Source: Rhodoferax sp.
Lineage (GTDB): Bacteria > Pseudomonadota > Gammaproteobacteria > Burkholderiales > Burkholderiaceae_C
DNA length: 24,357 nucleotides
Direction of reading: 5' to 3'
Assembly: GCA_029865675.1 (NCBI GenBank)
Contig: JARXAU010000098.1
Location: 1-24,357 of the forward strand
Shown here: positions 1-7,722 of the stretch, one piece after another
How the letters are laid out: every line of letters starts with the position of its first letter
How positions within the stretch are numbered: position 1 is the first letter of the stretch
Notes under the pieces: generated by a model
Database searches by the model: none
Told to the model about the DNA's origin: nothing
The model's input: only the letters and a program-made list of their open reading frames with translations
Made by a program: the position numbers and the translations under genes

Positions 1-434
1 CCTCAGCACCTGCTTTAAATCATTGTCTTTTTTCGGGTATCGAAGCCTGGCTCTTTGCGAAGGCCGACAAATATTCCAAAGCAAATGGCAGTCGCTCAAA
101 CCGGCAACGCACAGCCTCCCGACGGGGAGCAAATTACATGAGGCAAGGGGTTTGCACTGGTAGCAAAACCGCTGATTCAACGCGACGGCCAAGATAATTG
201 GCGTCGAACGGTACGGCATACAAGCATGAATGAAGAGCGCGAATCGCTTTTTCGGCAGTTGCAAAGGTGGCAGGCAACTCACGGTGACCGATCAGTGCGG
301 TGCTTTGGGCGGTGGTGGTGTCGCGCAACAACTAGCCACAAATCTCGGCCAGCCTATCAGGCATCCCATGCCCAAAAGCGACCTTATCGTGCCCTTGGCT
401 GTGTAGCCTGCGACGCACACGCGTCACCATTCGG
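1..434. other. Non-coding or degraded stretch at left edge
   Basis: No convincing intact gene is visible here. The plus strand has a short open stretch from 226 to 438 with no recognisable family features. It does not supply the missing N-terminal half of the acyl-CoA synthetase remnant that follows. The minus strand stays mostly open with a few stops, which would fit a decayed gene, but I cannot name one. Sequence to the left of the window might change this reading. Confidence 0.5.
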
Positions 435-481
435 TTGAGCCCCACTGGGGTGAGGTTTAAATGGCGTGCCAAGTCCCTGTG
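335..481 (-). pseudogene. Possible antisense remnant with helix-turn-helix-like segment
   Basis: Read on the minus strand, nt 481 to about 404 encodes RDLARHLNLTP followed by GLNRMVTRVRRRL. This has the alternating pattern of a DNA-binding helix-turn-helix with a basic recognition-helix end. It runs on to a stop near 332. The reading ends almost exactly where plus-strand homology to acyl-CoA synthetase begins (about nt 471), so it could be the tail of an old regulator gene joined in by a rearrangement. It is short, has no start of its own and no named family, and may be a chance frame. Confidence 0.22.
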
Positions 482-1487
482 CACGGTGATGTACACCTCA
501 GGCAGCACCGGTGATCCCAAAGGCGTGATGCACCGCTTTGGCACTTTTCAAACCCACAGTGCACAAGTGCTGCAGCGCATCCCCCTGAACCAGAACGACC
601 GGGTGCTGTCCTATTTGCCTTTGGCGCACATTGCAGAACGGCGCTTGGTGGAGCACACGCTATTGGCCACGGGCATGCAGGTCTTTTTTGCGGAGTCGCA
701 GGAAACATTCGCACAGGACATGCAACGCGCTCGGCCCACATTTTTCTTTTCTGTTCCCGTGTTTTGGAACACGTTGCACGAGGACGTTCACGCCAAATTG
801 TCACCTCACAAACTGCAAACATTGCTAAAAATTCCACTGGTCAATCGTTGGGTGCAGAAAACCATTTTGACCACCTTGGGTCTGGACCAATGCCGTTTGG
901 CTGCGCGTGGTACCTCGCCCATGCCACTCGAATTGCTGCGCTGGTACGGTGCATTGGGTTGGGACTTGATCGCCTTGTATGGCATGACCGAGACGGGATA
1001 CACCCACTCCACTGATGTACAGCGCCCTTTGTCAAGCGGCGTAGGCCCATCGCTCAATGGGGTGGACTGCCGACCAGACCCTCGAAGCGCCGAAGTGCAA
1101 GTGCGGTCCGCCGGGCTGATGTTGGGTTACTTCCTAGAGCCTGAATTGAGCGCCCAGGCCTTCACCTCAGATGGCTGGTTACGCATCGGAGACAGAGGCT
1201 CACTGGATGCGCGGGGTAATCTCAGGCTCACTGGTAAGTTGGAAGACCTGTGGAGGACGAGCAAAGGTAAGTACGTAGCTGCTGCAGACATTGAGGCTTT
1301 GGTGGCAATGATTCCGGGTTTGGAAGCCTGTTGTGTCGTGGGCGCTAATTTGGCGCAACCCTTAGCCATCCTGGGCCTGTCCACGGAGTTTCTTAAAAAG
1401 CGCTGGATCCGCACGGGCGCAGTCCACTTGAGAACTGGAACTGTCAGAGAAAATCCATCCTATGGCTGGGGGATGCCCACCGTTTAA
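435..1487 (+). pseudogene. Truncated AMP-binding long-chain acyl-CoA synthetase remnant
   Basis: The open frame carries the adenylate-forming enzyme signature YTSGSTGDPKG (nt 492-524), a later YGMTE motif, GWLRIGDRG and the hinge-region TSKGKYV, in the order seen in long-chain acyl-CoA synthetases. These enzymes activate fatty acids to acyl-AMP and then acyl-CoA. Family members are about 600 residues with the P-loop-like motif near residue 180. Here the motif is only about 20 residues from the first start codon, so most of the N-terminal domain is missing. Homology also stops near nt 1385 and is followed by a roughly 35-residue unrelated tail, so most of the C-terminal lid with its catalytic lysine region is gone. 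No good ribosome binding site precedes nt 435. I read this as a dead gene deleted at both ends; a non-enzymatic expressed fragment cannot be excluded. Confidence 0.75.
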
Positions 1488-1557
1488 CAGGACTGCCACC
1501 TTTGTAATTCGTTGCCTTCATTCGCGTGTCAAATCAATTTTTAAAGGAGACCTTTTG

Positions 1558-3189
1558 ATGAATCTACCGACAAACCGAGCACTTGTGTTGCTCACAGGCA
1601 TTTTGACAGCGTCACTGCTATCAACCGTGGCATTGGCACAAAGCTACGGGCCACCGCAGGCGCTGGTAGCTCCGTCAAATTTCAAAGGCGTTCATGGCCT
1701 GGCGGTGGACCAACAAGGACGACTTCTGGCGGGCAGCGTGGTGGGCATGTCCATTACCCAGGTGGATCTCAAAAGTGGCAAAGGCACGATTTTGGTCGAT
1801 GCACCGCAAGGGCAAGCAGATGACATCGCCATCGGACCCAAGGGCGAAATGGCTTGGACTTCGTTTCTCCAAGGTGTTCTGCGTATCCGTGACAACGACG
1901 CTGCGCCCATTCGCGTTATCGCCAAGGATCTGCCGGGCATCAACTCACTCGCTTTCGATCAAAAGAGTGGCAAGTTGTATGCATCCCAAGTTTTCTTGGG
2001 TGATGCGCTTTGGGAAATTGATGTGAGTGGTGTGCAGCCCCCCCGCCTAATCAAAAAAGACATCGGAGGCTTGAACGGATTTGAGGTGGGTGCTGATGGC
2101 TGGATCCTTGCACCTTTGTGGTTCAAAGGTCAAGTTGTCAAAGTCAATCCGGTTGGTGGAGAAATGAAAGTCATCAACAGCGAATTCAAAGTTCCGGCTG
2201 CAGCCAACTATGACAGCAAAGGAAACATCTGGGTCGTTGACACCAAAACCGGCGGCTTGTACCGTGTCAACGCAGCTGATGGCAAACGCACACTGCTTGC
2301 CCAAATGGACACTGGGCTGGACAACCTAGCGATAGACAAAAACGACAACCTTTATGTATCAAATATGGTGGATAACGGTGTGCAAATGGTCAACCCAGCC
2401 TCTGGTAAAACCACACAAATCACCAAGGGCGGCATGACGGCACCCGGCGGTATCAAGTTGTCAGAGGATGGCAAGACCCTGTTGGTTGCGCACGTCTTCG
2501 GACTGCGTTCCGTCGATACCGCCAGTGGCAAACTTAACGATATCGCGCGGATGCATGGCGACGCTATCGAGTATCCGTTTGCCGTCACGCTGTCCAAGGA
2601 CCACTATGTAATGTCGAGCTGGTTTACCGGCACAGTGCAGTTGCTCAGCCGCAAAGACAAAAGCACCAAGGCTATGGCGCATGGCTTGGCCGCCCCCATG
2701 GATGCGATTGAAATGGCCGACGGCAAGGTTCTGGTGTTGGAGTTGGCGGCCGGGGCATTGACGCAGTTGAGCGGCGCAGATTTACGCGACAAAAAACAAG
2801 TCGTCACGGGCTTGCAAGGGCCCACGCAAATGATTCTCGGCAAAGATGGCGGCGTCTATATCACCGAACTTTCGGGTCGGTTGATTCGCGTGGACACTGC
2901 GAGCTGGAGTCAGAAAACCATTGCCGAGGGACTTGCTGCCCCCGAGGGACTGGCGCAAGCACCGTCTGGCAAATTCATTGTTGCTGAAACCGCCAAACGT
3001 CAGCTCACCGAGGTGGATCCGGCCAATGGCAACAAGCGGGTGATTGCTTCCAACTTGCCCATCGGCTTTGAGGCCGGCCCAAGTCTGCCGCCACCTTACT
3101 TGACTACGGGTGTGGCTGTCGCGGCTGATGGCACGGTCTATTTCAGTGCAGATCGGGACAACGGCATTTATACGATCAAACCCAACTGA
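1558..3189 (+). CDS. Secreted SMP-30/NHL-like beta-propeller protein
   Basis: This 543-residue protein starts at ATG 1558, seven bases after a strong AAAGGAGA ribosome binding site (1543-1550). The open frame extends upstream to 1462 but would overlap the dead synthetase and lacks a comparable site. Residues 1-27 form a signal peptide ending VALA before QSYG, so the product is probably periplasmic or exported. The mature part consists of about twelve successive units of roughly 43 residues. Each has a GLAVDQQG- or NLAIDKND-like turn followed by an LY/IW strand and a VD/VN strand, as in SMP-30/gluconolactonase and NHL propellers. Twelve units would fit two six-bladed propellers. Metal-dependent lactonase activity is possible for the fold, but I see no clear reason to assign a substrate. 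It appears monocistronic, with a terminator just downstream. Confidence 0.85.
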   Translation: MNLPTNRALVLLTGILTASLLSTVALAQSYGPPQALVAPSNFKGVHGLAVDQQGRLLAGSVVGMSITQVDLKSGKGTILVDAPQGQADDIAIGPKGEMAWTSFLQGVLRIRDNDAAPIRVIAKDLPGINSLAFDQKSGKLYASQVFLGDALWEIDVSGVQPPRLIKKDIGGLNGFEVGADGWILAPLWFKGQVVKVNPVGGEMKVINSEFKVPAAANYDSKGNIWVVDTKTGGLYRVNAADGKRTLLAQMDTGLDNLAIDKNDNLYVSNMVDNGVQMVNPASGKTTQITKGGMTAPGGIKLSEDGKTLLVAHVFGLRSVDTASGKLNDIARMHGDAIEYPFAVTLSKDHYVMSSWFTGTVQLLSRKDKSTKAMAHGLAAPMDAIEMADGKVLVLELAAGALTQLSGADLRDKKQVVTGLQGPTQMILGKDGGVYITELSGRLIRVDTASWSQKTIAEGLAAPEGLAQAPSGKFIVAETAKRQLTEVDPANGNKRVIASNLPIGFEAGPSLPPPYLTTGVAVAADGTVYFSADRDNGIYTIKPN

Positions 3190-3211
3190 TGGGGCACTGC
3201 CGTCAAAGCCA

Positions 3212-3239
3212 AATCGCTCGGTAACCCGAGCGATTTTTT
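3212..3239 (+). terminator. Rho-independent terminator of the propeller gene
   Basis: A perfect 10-bp stem AATCGCTCGG / CCGAGCGATT with a TAAC loop is followed directly by a run of six T (3234-3239). It sits 22 bases after the stop codon of the upstream plus-strand gene. Confidence 0.88.
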
Positions 3240-3391
3240 GCTCACCTGGTGTCTGCTATCAGAGCCAGATTGACCTCCGCCTGCGACCTTCGCCGCCAGA
3301 GAGCCCAAGGGTGTCGATCAATTAGCCGACAGCGGCTGGCCATTCATTCGAAGGGATGGTCCGCAATCCACGTCGCTCCCCTTGTGCATTT

Positions 3392-3414
3392 CGGCGCTCA
3401 ACACCTGAGCGCCG
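3392..3414 (-). terminator. Hairpin downstream of eda, possible terminator
   Basis: CGGCGCTCA, ACACC, TGAGCGCCG forms a perfect 9-bp stem with a 5-base loop, about 45 bases past the eda stop codon on the minus strand. No real T-tract follows on the minus strand, so if it stops transcription it would be weak or work with another factor. The rest of 3240-3460 shows no gene. Confidence 0.45.
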
Positions 3415-3460
3415 CTTTGGGACCTGCGCAGCTTACTGAAAGCGCAGACAAAAACGCCGT

Positions 3461-4123
3461 TTACCGCACCCGCAGCGCCTGTGTATCCGCCGCCAGTTGG
3501 GTAATGCGCGACCAGTCGCCCTGCGCCATGGCGTCAGCCGGCACCAGCCACGAGCCGCCCACGCAGACCACGTTGGGCAGGGCCAACAAGTCGGCGGCGT
3601 TTTGCAGGCTCACGCCGCCTGTGGGGCAAAAGCGCACGTCAAAGAAGGGGCCGCTCCAGGCCTTGAGCATGGCCGGACCGCCGGCTTGCATGGCGGGGAA
3701 GAATTTGAGTTCGGTAAAACCGTCTTCCTGCGCCATCATGATTTCGCTGCCTGTCGCCACGCCGGGCAAGAGCGCCAGGCCCGCGTCGCGGCAGGCTTGG
3801 CCCACGGCGCTGGTGTAGCCAGGGCTCACTGCAAAACGGGCGCCAGCCTCGGCTGCTGCCTGCGCGTCGGCCTTGCAGCGCACCGTGCCTGCGCCCACCA
3901 CCGCCTCAGGCAGGGCGCGTGCAATGGCTTCAATGCAGGCCAGCGCCTGCGGCGTGCGCAAAGTGACTTCGAGCATGCGCACGCCCCCGGCCACCAGCGC
4001 GCGGGCCAGGGGCACGGCGTGGGCCACATCGTTCAACACAATAACGGGGATGACGGGGGCGTCTTGCATTACCTGCAAGGCGGTCCATGCGGTAGGCGCT
4101 GCGGCGGTCAAGAGTGTGCTCAT
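3461..4123 (-). CDS. eda: KDPG aldolase (2-dehydro-3-deoxy-6-phosphogluconate aldolase)
   Basis: The 220-residue product cleaves 2-keto-3-deoxy-6-phosphogluconate into pyruvate and glyceraldehyde 3-phosphate, the last dedicated step of the Entner-Doudoroff pathway, in the cytoplasm. The class I KDPG/KHG aldolase motifs are all present in order: LEVTLRT with the general-base Glu52 and Arg56, GAGTV at 77-81, SPG at 100-102, ELKFFPA with the Schiff-base Lys140, and then FCPTGGV and GGSWL for phosphate binding. Length is normal for the family. It lies 91 bases downstream of edd on the same strand, so the two probably share a transcript with a structured intercistronic region. No strong Shine-Dalgarno sequence precedes the ATG at 4123. 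Confidence 0.95.
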   Translation of the reverse strand: MSTLLTAAAPTAWTALQVMQDAPVIPVIVLNDVAHAVPLARALVAGGVRMLEVTLRTPQALACIEAIARALPEAVVGAGTVRCKADAQAAAEAGARFAVSPGYTSAVGQACRDAGLALLPGVATGSEIMMAQEDGFTELKFFPAMQAGGPAMLKAWSGPFFDVRFCPTGGVSLQNAADLLALPNVVCVGGSWLVPADAMAQGDWSRITQLAADTQALRVR

Positions 4124-4178
4124 GGCGTTGTCTGGTTTGAATGGTGGGGTGGGGAGTCGCTTGGGATTAAGGTCGAAG

Positions 4179-4216
4179 AACTTTCATGGTGGGCGCTGCG
4201 CGCCTTCGTGAAAGTT
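4179..4216 (-). other. Intercistronic hairpin between edd and eda
   Basis: AACTTTCA (4179-4186) pairs perfectly with TGAAAGTT (4209-4216), and inside it GGCGC (4192-4196) pairs with GCGCC (4200-4204) around a TGC loop. This gives a two-part stem with a small internal loop. The hairpin begins inside the edd stop codon and ends about 55 bases before the eda start. There is no T-tract, so it is more likely an mRNA-stability or processing element than a terminator. Confidence 0.6.
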
Positions 4217-6065
4217 AGAGCCAGCTGCAAGCGCCCTCTTCCGCCGTCAACGCGTTGCGCCGCATGCTGGCAAACAACTCGCGGCCCATGCCGATGCCGT
4301 TGGCGGCGCGCAAGGCCGCTGGCATGGTGGCCAGGGGGCGGGCGTCCCACTCGGCGGCGTCCACCAGCACTTGCAGGGTGCCCGCAGTGGCGTCCAGGCG
4401 CACCAGGTCGCCGTCTTGCACCTTGGCCAGCGGGCCGCCTGCTGCAGCTTCGGGGGACACGTGGATGGCGGCGGGCACCTTGCCCGAGGCGCCGCTCATG
4501 CGACCGTCGGTCACCAGCGCTACCATAAATCCTTTTCCTTGCAGCACCGCCAGGGGCGGCGTGAGCTTGTGCAGCTCAGGCATGCCGTTGGCCTGCGGGC
4601 CTTGCCAGCGCACCACGCAGACTACGTCGCGGTTGAGTTCGTTGGCGGTAAAAGCGGTGTGCAAGGCCTCTTGCGAGTCAAACACGCGGCAAGCGGCCTC
4701 AACCACGTGCCGGTCTTCGGGCACCGAGGACACCTTGATCACGCTGCGCCCCAGGTTGCCTGAAAGCAGGCGTAAGCCGCCGCTGGTGCTAAACGGGGCT
4801 TGTGCCGGGCGAACCACAGTCTCGTCCTTGCTCGGACCCGCATCAGCCCAGGCCAGGGCGCCGTCCACGGCATGGGGAATGCGGGTGAAAGCGCGCAAGC
4901 CGCCCGGGCGCACGGTGGTCACGTCGGCGTGCATAAAACCCGCGTCCAGCAGCTCGCGGATGACAAAACCCGGCCCACCTGCGGCCTGGAACTGGTTCAC
5001 ATCGGCGCTGCCGTTGGGGTAGACGCGACTTAGCAAGGGCACCACGTCGGACAAATCAGAAAAGTCGTTCCAGTCGATGGTGATGCCCGCCGCGCGGGCC
5101 ACGGCCACCCAGTGGATCAGGTGGTTGGTAGAGCCGCCAGTAGCCAGCAGCGCGACCATGGCGTTGACGATGCAGCGCTCGTCCACCAGCACACCAATCG
5201 GCGTGCAAGCGGCGCGCGCGCCACCGGTGCTTTGGCCCAGCACGGTGCGGGTTGCTTCGCGGGTGAGTTCAGCGCGGATGTCTGCGCCGGGGTTCACAAA
5301 AGCGGTGCCGGGTACGTGCAGGCCCATGGCCTCCAACAGCATTTGGTTGCTGTTGGCGGTGCCGTAAAACGTGCAAGTGCCTGCGCCGTGGTAGGCGGCG
5401 GACTCGGCCTCGAGAAGCTCGGCGCGCCCGACCAGTCCTTGGGCGGCTTGCTCGCGCACTTTGGCTTTTTCGTTGTTGGGCAGGCCCGAGGTCATGGGGC
5501 CGGCCGGCACAAACACCGTGGGCAGGTGGCCAAAATGCAGGGTGCCGATCAGCAAACCGGGCACGATCTTGTCGCACACGCCCAGCATGAGCGCGCAGTC
5601 AAACACGTCGTGGCTGAGCGATATGGCGGTGGCCATGGCGATGGCGTCGCGCGAGAACAGGCTGAGTTCCATGCCCGGCGTGCCTTGGGTCACACCGTCG
5701 CACATGGCGGGCACGCCACCGGCCACTTGGGCGGTTGCGCCCAGCTTGCGGGCCTCGTCTTTGATGATGTCGGGGTAATGTTGCAGCGGCGCGTGGGCCG
5801 AGAGCAAGTCGTTGTAGGCGTTGACGATGCCGATGTTGGGCGCGCGCGCGGCCACGGGCTGGAATTTGTCCAAGGCGCTGGCGCGGCGTTTGTCGGCGGG
5901 CTCCATGGCGGCAAAAGCGTGGGCCACATTGGCGCAGCCCATGCGCTGGGCGCCGGGTGCGCGTTGGGCCATGGCCTGGACCTGCGCCAGGTAGGCGCTA
6001 CGCGTTGCGGCGCTGCGCTGGGTAATACGGCGGGTGACTGCATCAATGACGGCGTGGAGTTTCAT
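4215..6065 (-). CDS. edd: Phosphogluconate dehydratase
   Basis: This 616-residue enzyme dehydrates 6-phosphogluconate to 2-keto-3-deoxy-6-phosphogluconate, the entry step of the Entner-Doudoroff pathway. It belongs to the IlvD/Edd iron-sulfur dehydratase family. Three conserved cysteine contexts are visible: AMCDG (Cys122), GVCDK (Cys164) and GTCTF (Cys231), suitable for holding the cluster. NIGIVNAYNDLLSAHAP, GGSTNHLIH and the C-terminal TDGRMSGASGKVPAAIH motif are also typical. The start at 6065 (MKLHAVIDAV) gives the usual family length. An in-frame ATG at 6095 and further extension to 6254 add non-conserved sequence and cut into the intergenic region. It is followed by eda and diverges from pdxH across a region with repeated GGTAAC/GTTACC words. 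Confidence 0.95.
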   Translation of the reverse strand: MKLHAVIDAVTRRITQRSAATRSAYLAQVQAMAQRAPGAQRMGCANVAHAFAAMEPADKRRASALDKFQPVAARAPNIGIVNAYNDLLSAHAPLQHYPDIIKDEARKLGATAQVAGGVPAMCDGVTQGTPGMELSLFSRDAIAMATAISLSHDVFDCALMLGVCDKIVPGLLIGTLHFGHLPTVFVPAGPMTSGLPNNEKAKVREQAAQGLVGRAELLEAESAAYHGAGTCTFYGTANSNQMLLEAMGLHVPGTAFVNPGADIRAELTREATRTVLGQSTGGARAACTPIGVLVDERCIVNAMVALLATGGSTNHLIHWVAVARAAGITIDWNDFSDLSDVVPLLSRVYPNGSADVNQFQAAGGPGFVIRELLDAGFMHADVTTVRPGGLRAFTRIPHAVDGALAWADAGPSKDETVVRPAQAPFSTSGGLRLLSGNLGRSVIKVSSVPEDRHVVEAACRVFDSQEALHTAFTANELNRDVVCVVRWQGPQANGMPELHKLTPPLAVLQGKGFMVALVTDGRMSGASGKVPAAIHVSPEAAAGGPLAKVQDGDLVRLDATAGTLQVLVDAAEWDARPLATMPAALRAANGIGMGRELFASMRRNALTAEEGACSWL

Positions 6066-6072
6066 GGTAGTT

Positions 6073-6149
6073 GGTAACAAAATTACATGCGCCATGGTAA
6101 CCGCGTCGCGCCCATTCAAACAAGAGGCGGTAACAGTTTGGTTACCAAA
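6073..6149. promoter_or_regulatory. Cluster of GGTAAC/GTTACC words in the edd-pdxH intergenic region
   Basis: GGTAAC occurs at 6073-6078, 6096-6101 and 6129-6134, and GTTACC at 6141-6146. The last two form an inverted pair with a 6-base spacer. The quasi-palindrome TTTGGT-T-ACCAAA spans 6137-6149. Such clustered inverted words just upstream of edd suggest operators for a sugar-acid regulator. Enterobacterial GntR, a LacI-family regulator of gluconate and edd genes, recognises related TGTTACC/GGTAACA half-sites, but which family binds here is not shown. Confidence 0.5.
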
Positions 6150-6228
6150 ACGCCGGTAAAACCACCTTAGTTCTTGCCCGTAGTTCTTAAAAACGCCCTT
6201 GAAAAACCCCGCTTTGTAGAATGACCGA

Positions 6229-6867
6229 ATGACCTCTATCGCCGATATTCGCAAAAGCTACGAACGTGCTGAACTGAACGAAGAGGCATCGCACGCCGAC
6301 CCGCTCACACAGTTTGACCAATGGCTGACCGAAGCCATTGCCAGCGAGGTGCCTGAGCCCAACGCCATGACGCTGGCCACCGTGGGCTGCGATCTGCGCC
6401 CCTCTACCCGCGTGGTGTTGATCAAGGGCTACGACGCGCAAGGCATCGTCTGGTACACCAACTTTTCTAGCCGCAAGGGCCAAGAATTGGCCGCCAACCC
6501 GTTTGCGGCGCTGCAATTTCATTGGGTAGAGCTGGAGCGCGTGGTGCGCATTGAAGGCGTGGTGGAAAAAGTGAGCGATGCGGAGGCCGACGCCTACTTC
6601 CACAGCCGCCCGCTGGATTCACGCATAGGCGCCTGGGCGTCGCCGCAAAGCGAGGTGATCAGCGGGCGCGGCGTGCTGGTGGCCAATGCGGCCAAATATG
6701 CAGCCCAATTTATGCTGAACCCGCCACGCCCGCCGCACTGGGGCGGCTACCGGCTCAAGCCGGACAACTGGCAGTTTTGGCAGGGGCGCAAAAGCCGCTT
6801 GCACGACCGGCTGCGCTACCGGCTAGAGGGCGAAGGCCAGTGGGTGCGCGAGCGGCTGGCACCCTGA
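6229..6867 (+). CDS. pdxH: Pyridoxamine/pyridoxine 5'-phosphate oxidase
   Basis: The 212-residue flavoprotein oxidises pyridoxine 5'-phosphate or pyridoxamine 5'-phosphate to pyridoxal 5'-phosphate, the last step of vitamin B6 cofactor synthesis and salvage, using FMN and oxygen. Characteristic segments are RPSTRVVLIKGYD, WYTNFSSRKGQEL (FMN phosphate contact), RVVRIEGVVEKV, SRPLDSRIGAWAS and the C-terminal WQGRKSRLHDRLRY, which together cover the whole PNPOx fold. Length is standard. It is divergent from edd and is followed after 16 bases by the tail of a gene on the opposite strand. It appears to be a single-gene unit. Confidence 0.96.
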   Translation: MTSIADIRKSYERAELNEEASHADPLTQFDQWLTEAIASEVPEPNAMTLATVGCDLRPSTRVVLIKGYDAQGIVWYTNFSSRKGQELAANPFAALQFHWVELERVVRIEGVVEKVSDAEADAYFHSRPLDSRIGAWASPQSEVISGRGVLVANAAKYAAQFMLNPPRPPHWGGYRLKPDNWQFWQGRKSRLHDRLRYRLEGEGQWVRERLAP

Positions 6868-6883
6868 ACCGCCACGGGGGGCG

Positions 6884-7453
6884 CTATTTGACGGCCACTG
6901 CCTCGGTCATCCGGTAGTACATGCCGTGGGGGTCGTCGGCCAGCACGGAGAACTTGCCTTCGACCACCACCGGCTCCAGCGAATACTTGACTGCGGTTTT
7001 GGTGCGCACTTCGACCAGACTCTCTGGCCCGCCAGGCAGACAAAACGAGCAGCTCAGGGGCACCGAGCTGATCAAAAAATGCTTTTGTTTTTCGCCTGGG
7101 TCCAGCGGCATCATGAAACCCTGAACGCGCTGGCTTTTCTGGTCCAGCGCCTTGAGGCTGGGGCTAAACACCGGCAGGATGCGGCTCTTCTCGGTCTTGG
7201 TTTTGACCGCCGTCAGCAGCGACCAGGGCAGCACGTCGCTGCGCTCGGTCAGGGGCGCAAACGGGCTGTTGGGGCTGTGGTAGCCCGCGCCGCTGCCTTG
7301 GGGCGCTGCCACTGCGCCCTCGCCCATGGGCGAACTTAGCTGCGCCAGGGCCAGCGTGGGGGTCGCCACAAGCAGCGCTAAGGCCACGGCAGCCAGCGCG
7401 CCTGCGGCTGGTTTGCTTCTGCGGGCGGCCTGAGGGGTAAAACGCGTGTGCAT
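6884..7453 (-). CDS. DUF3299 domain periplasmic protein
   Basis: This 189-residue protein has a long N-terminal export signal (basic start, hydrophobic 19-36, ALA before Q). Its C-terminal domain contains GFMMPLDPGEKQKHFLIS, then VPLSCSFCLPGGP with a CxxC at 135-138, and ends with ADDPHGMYYRMTEA. That pattern is typical of DUF3299, a family of exported proteins of unknown biochemical role. AAAGGA precedes its ATG. It is the last gene of a tightly packed minus-strand run with an ABC ATPase and an FtsX-like permease. From memory, DUF3299 genes sit beside such transporters in zinc-responsive loci of Pseudomonas (PA4063-PA4066). Metal binding or redox chemistry at the CxxC is an inference. Confidence 0.8.
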   Translation of the reverse strand: MHTRFTPQAARRSKPAAGALAAVALALLVATPTLALAQLSSPMGEGAVAAPQGSGAGYHSPNSPFAPLTERSDVLPWSLLTAVKTKTEKSRILPVFSPSLKALDQKSQRVQGFMMPLDPGEKQKHFLISSVPLSCSFCLPGGPESLVEVRTKTAVKYSLEPVVVEGKFSVLADDPHGMYYRMTEAVAVK

Positions 7454-7469
7454 GCTGGTCCTTTGCTCT

Positions 7470-7718
7470 TTAATGTTGGTGCTTCATGCCGCAAAACTTG
7501 CCAATCGCCAGGCCCTTGCAGGCGGCGCGCAGCGCTTGTTCGCAAACCTCGTCTTTTTTGCCCGCCTCCAGGCACTTGGCTGCGGCTTCATGGGCCGCTG
7601 CCATGGCACGGTGGCGGGCAATATCTTCCTTTTTCTCCTTGTCCCCGTGTGCGTCAGCGGCGCAAGCCGCACCCGCTGCCAGGGCCAAAGTGCAAAAAAG
7701 CAGTGCGTATTTTTTCAT
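7470..7718 (-). CDS. Small secreted Cys/His-rich protein of unknown function
   Basis: The 82-residue product starts at 7718, preceded by GAGGTGACATC, a good ribosome binding site. A longer open frame to 7850 lies inside the permease gene and is rejected. Residues 1-20 form a signal peptide with cleavage predicted after ACA. The mature 62 residues contain Cys49, Cys59, Cys67 and Cys76 plus six histidines (24, 36, 43, 80, 82 and neighbours counted by eye), ending FCGMKHQH. Evenly spaced cysteines on short helices suggest either two disulfides or a metal site. It starts 5 bases after the permease stop codon and ends 16 bases before the DUF3299 gene, so it is almost certainly co-translated with them. 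I do not recognise a named family. Confidence 0.75.
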   Translation of the reverse strand: MKKYALLFCTLALAAGAACAADAHGDKEKKEDIARHRAMAAAHEAAAKCLEAGKKDEVCEQALRAACKGLAIGKFCGMKHQH

Positions 7719-7722
7719 GATG

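Noticed and set aside
1462..1557. Upstream start for the propeller protein
   Set aside because: It would bury the signal peptide behind about 32 unrelated residues; the ATG at 1558 has a strong ribosome binding site.
3497..4528. Plus-strand open frame across eda and the start of edd
   Set aside because: Antisense to two enzymes with conserved catalytic residues; its own translation is arginine-rich with no recognisable fold.
5112..6077. Long plus-strand open frame opposite edd
   Set aside because: Its Gly/Ala/His-rich translation has no domain pattern and lies entirely antisense to a well-supported dehydratase; it is a GC-bias shadow.
6168..6188. Direct repeat TAGTTCTT upstream of pdxH
   Set aside because: Two 8-base copies 13 bases apart are suggestive, but there is no symmetry or known motif and they may be chance.
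6066..6254. N-terminal extension of edd
   Set aside because: It would run through the regulatory words and into pdxH, and family members start near MKLHAVIDAV.
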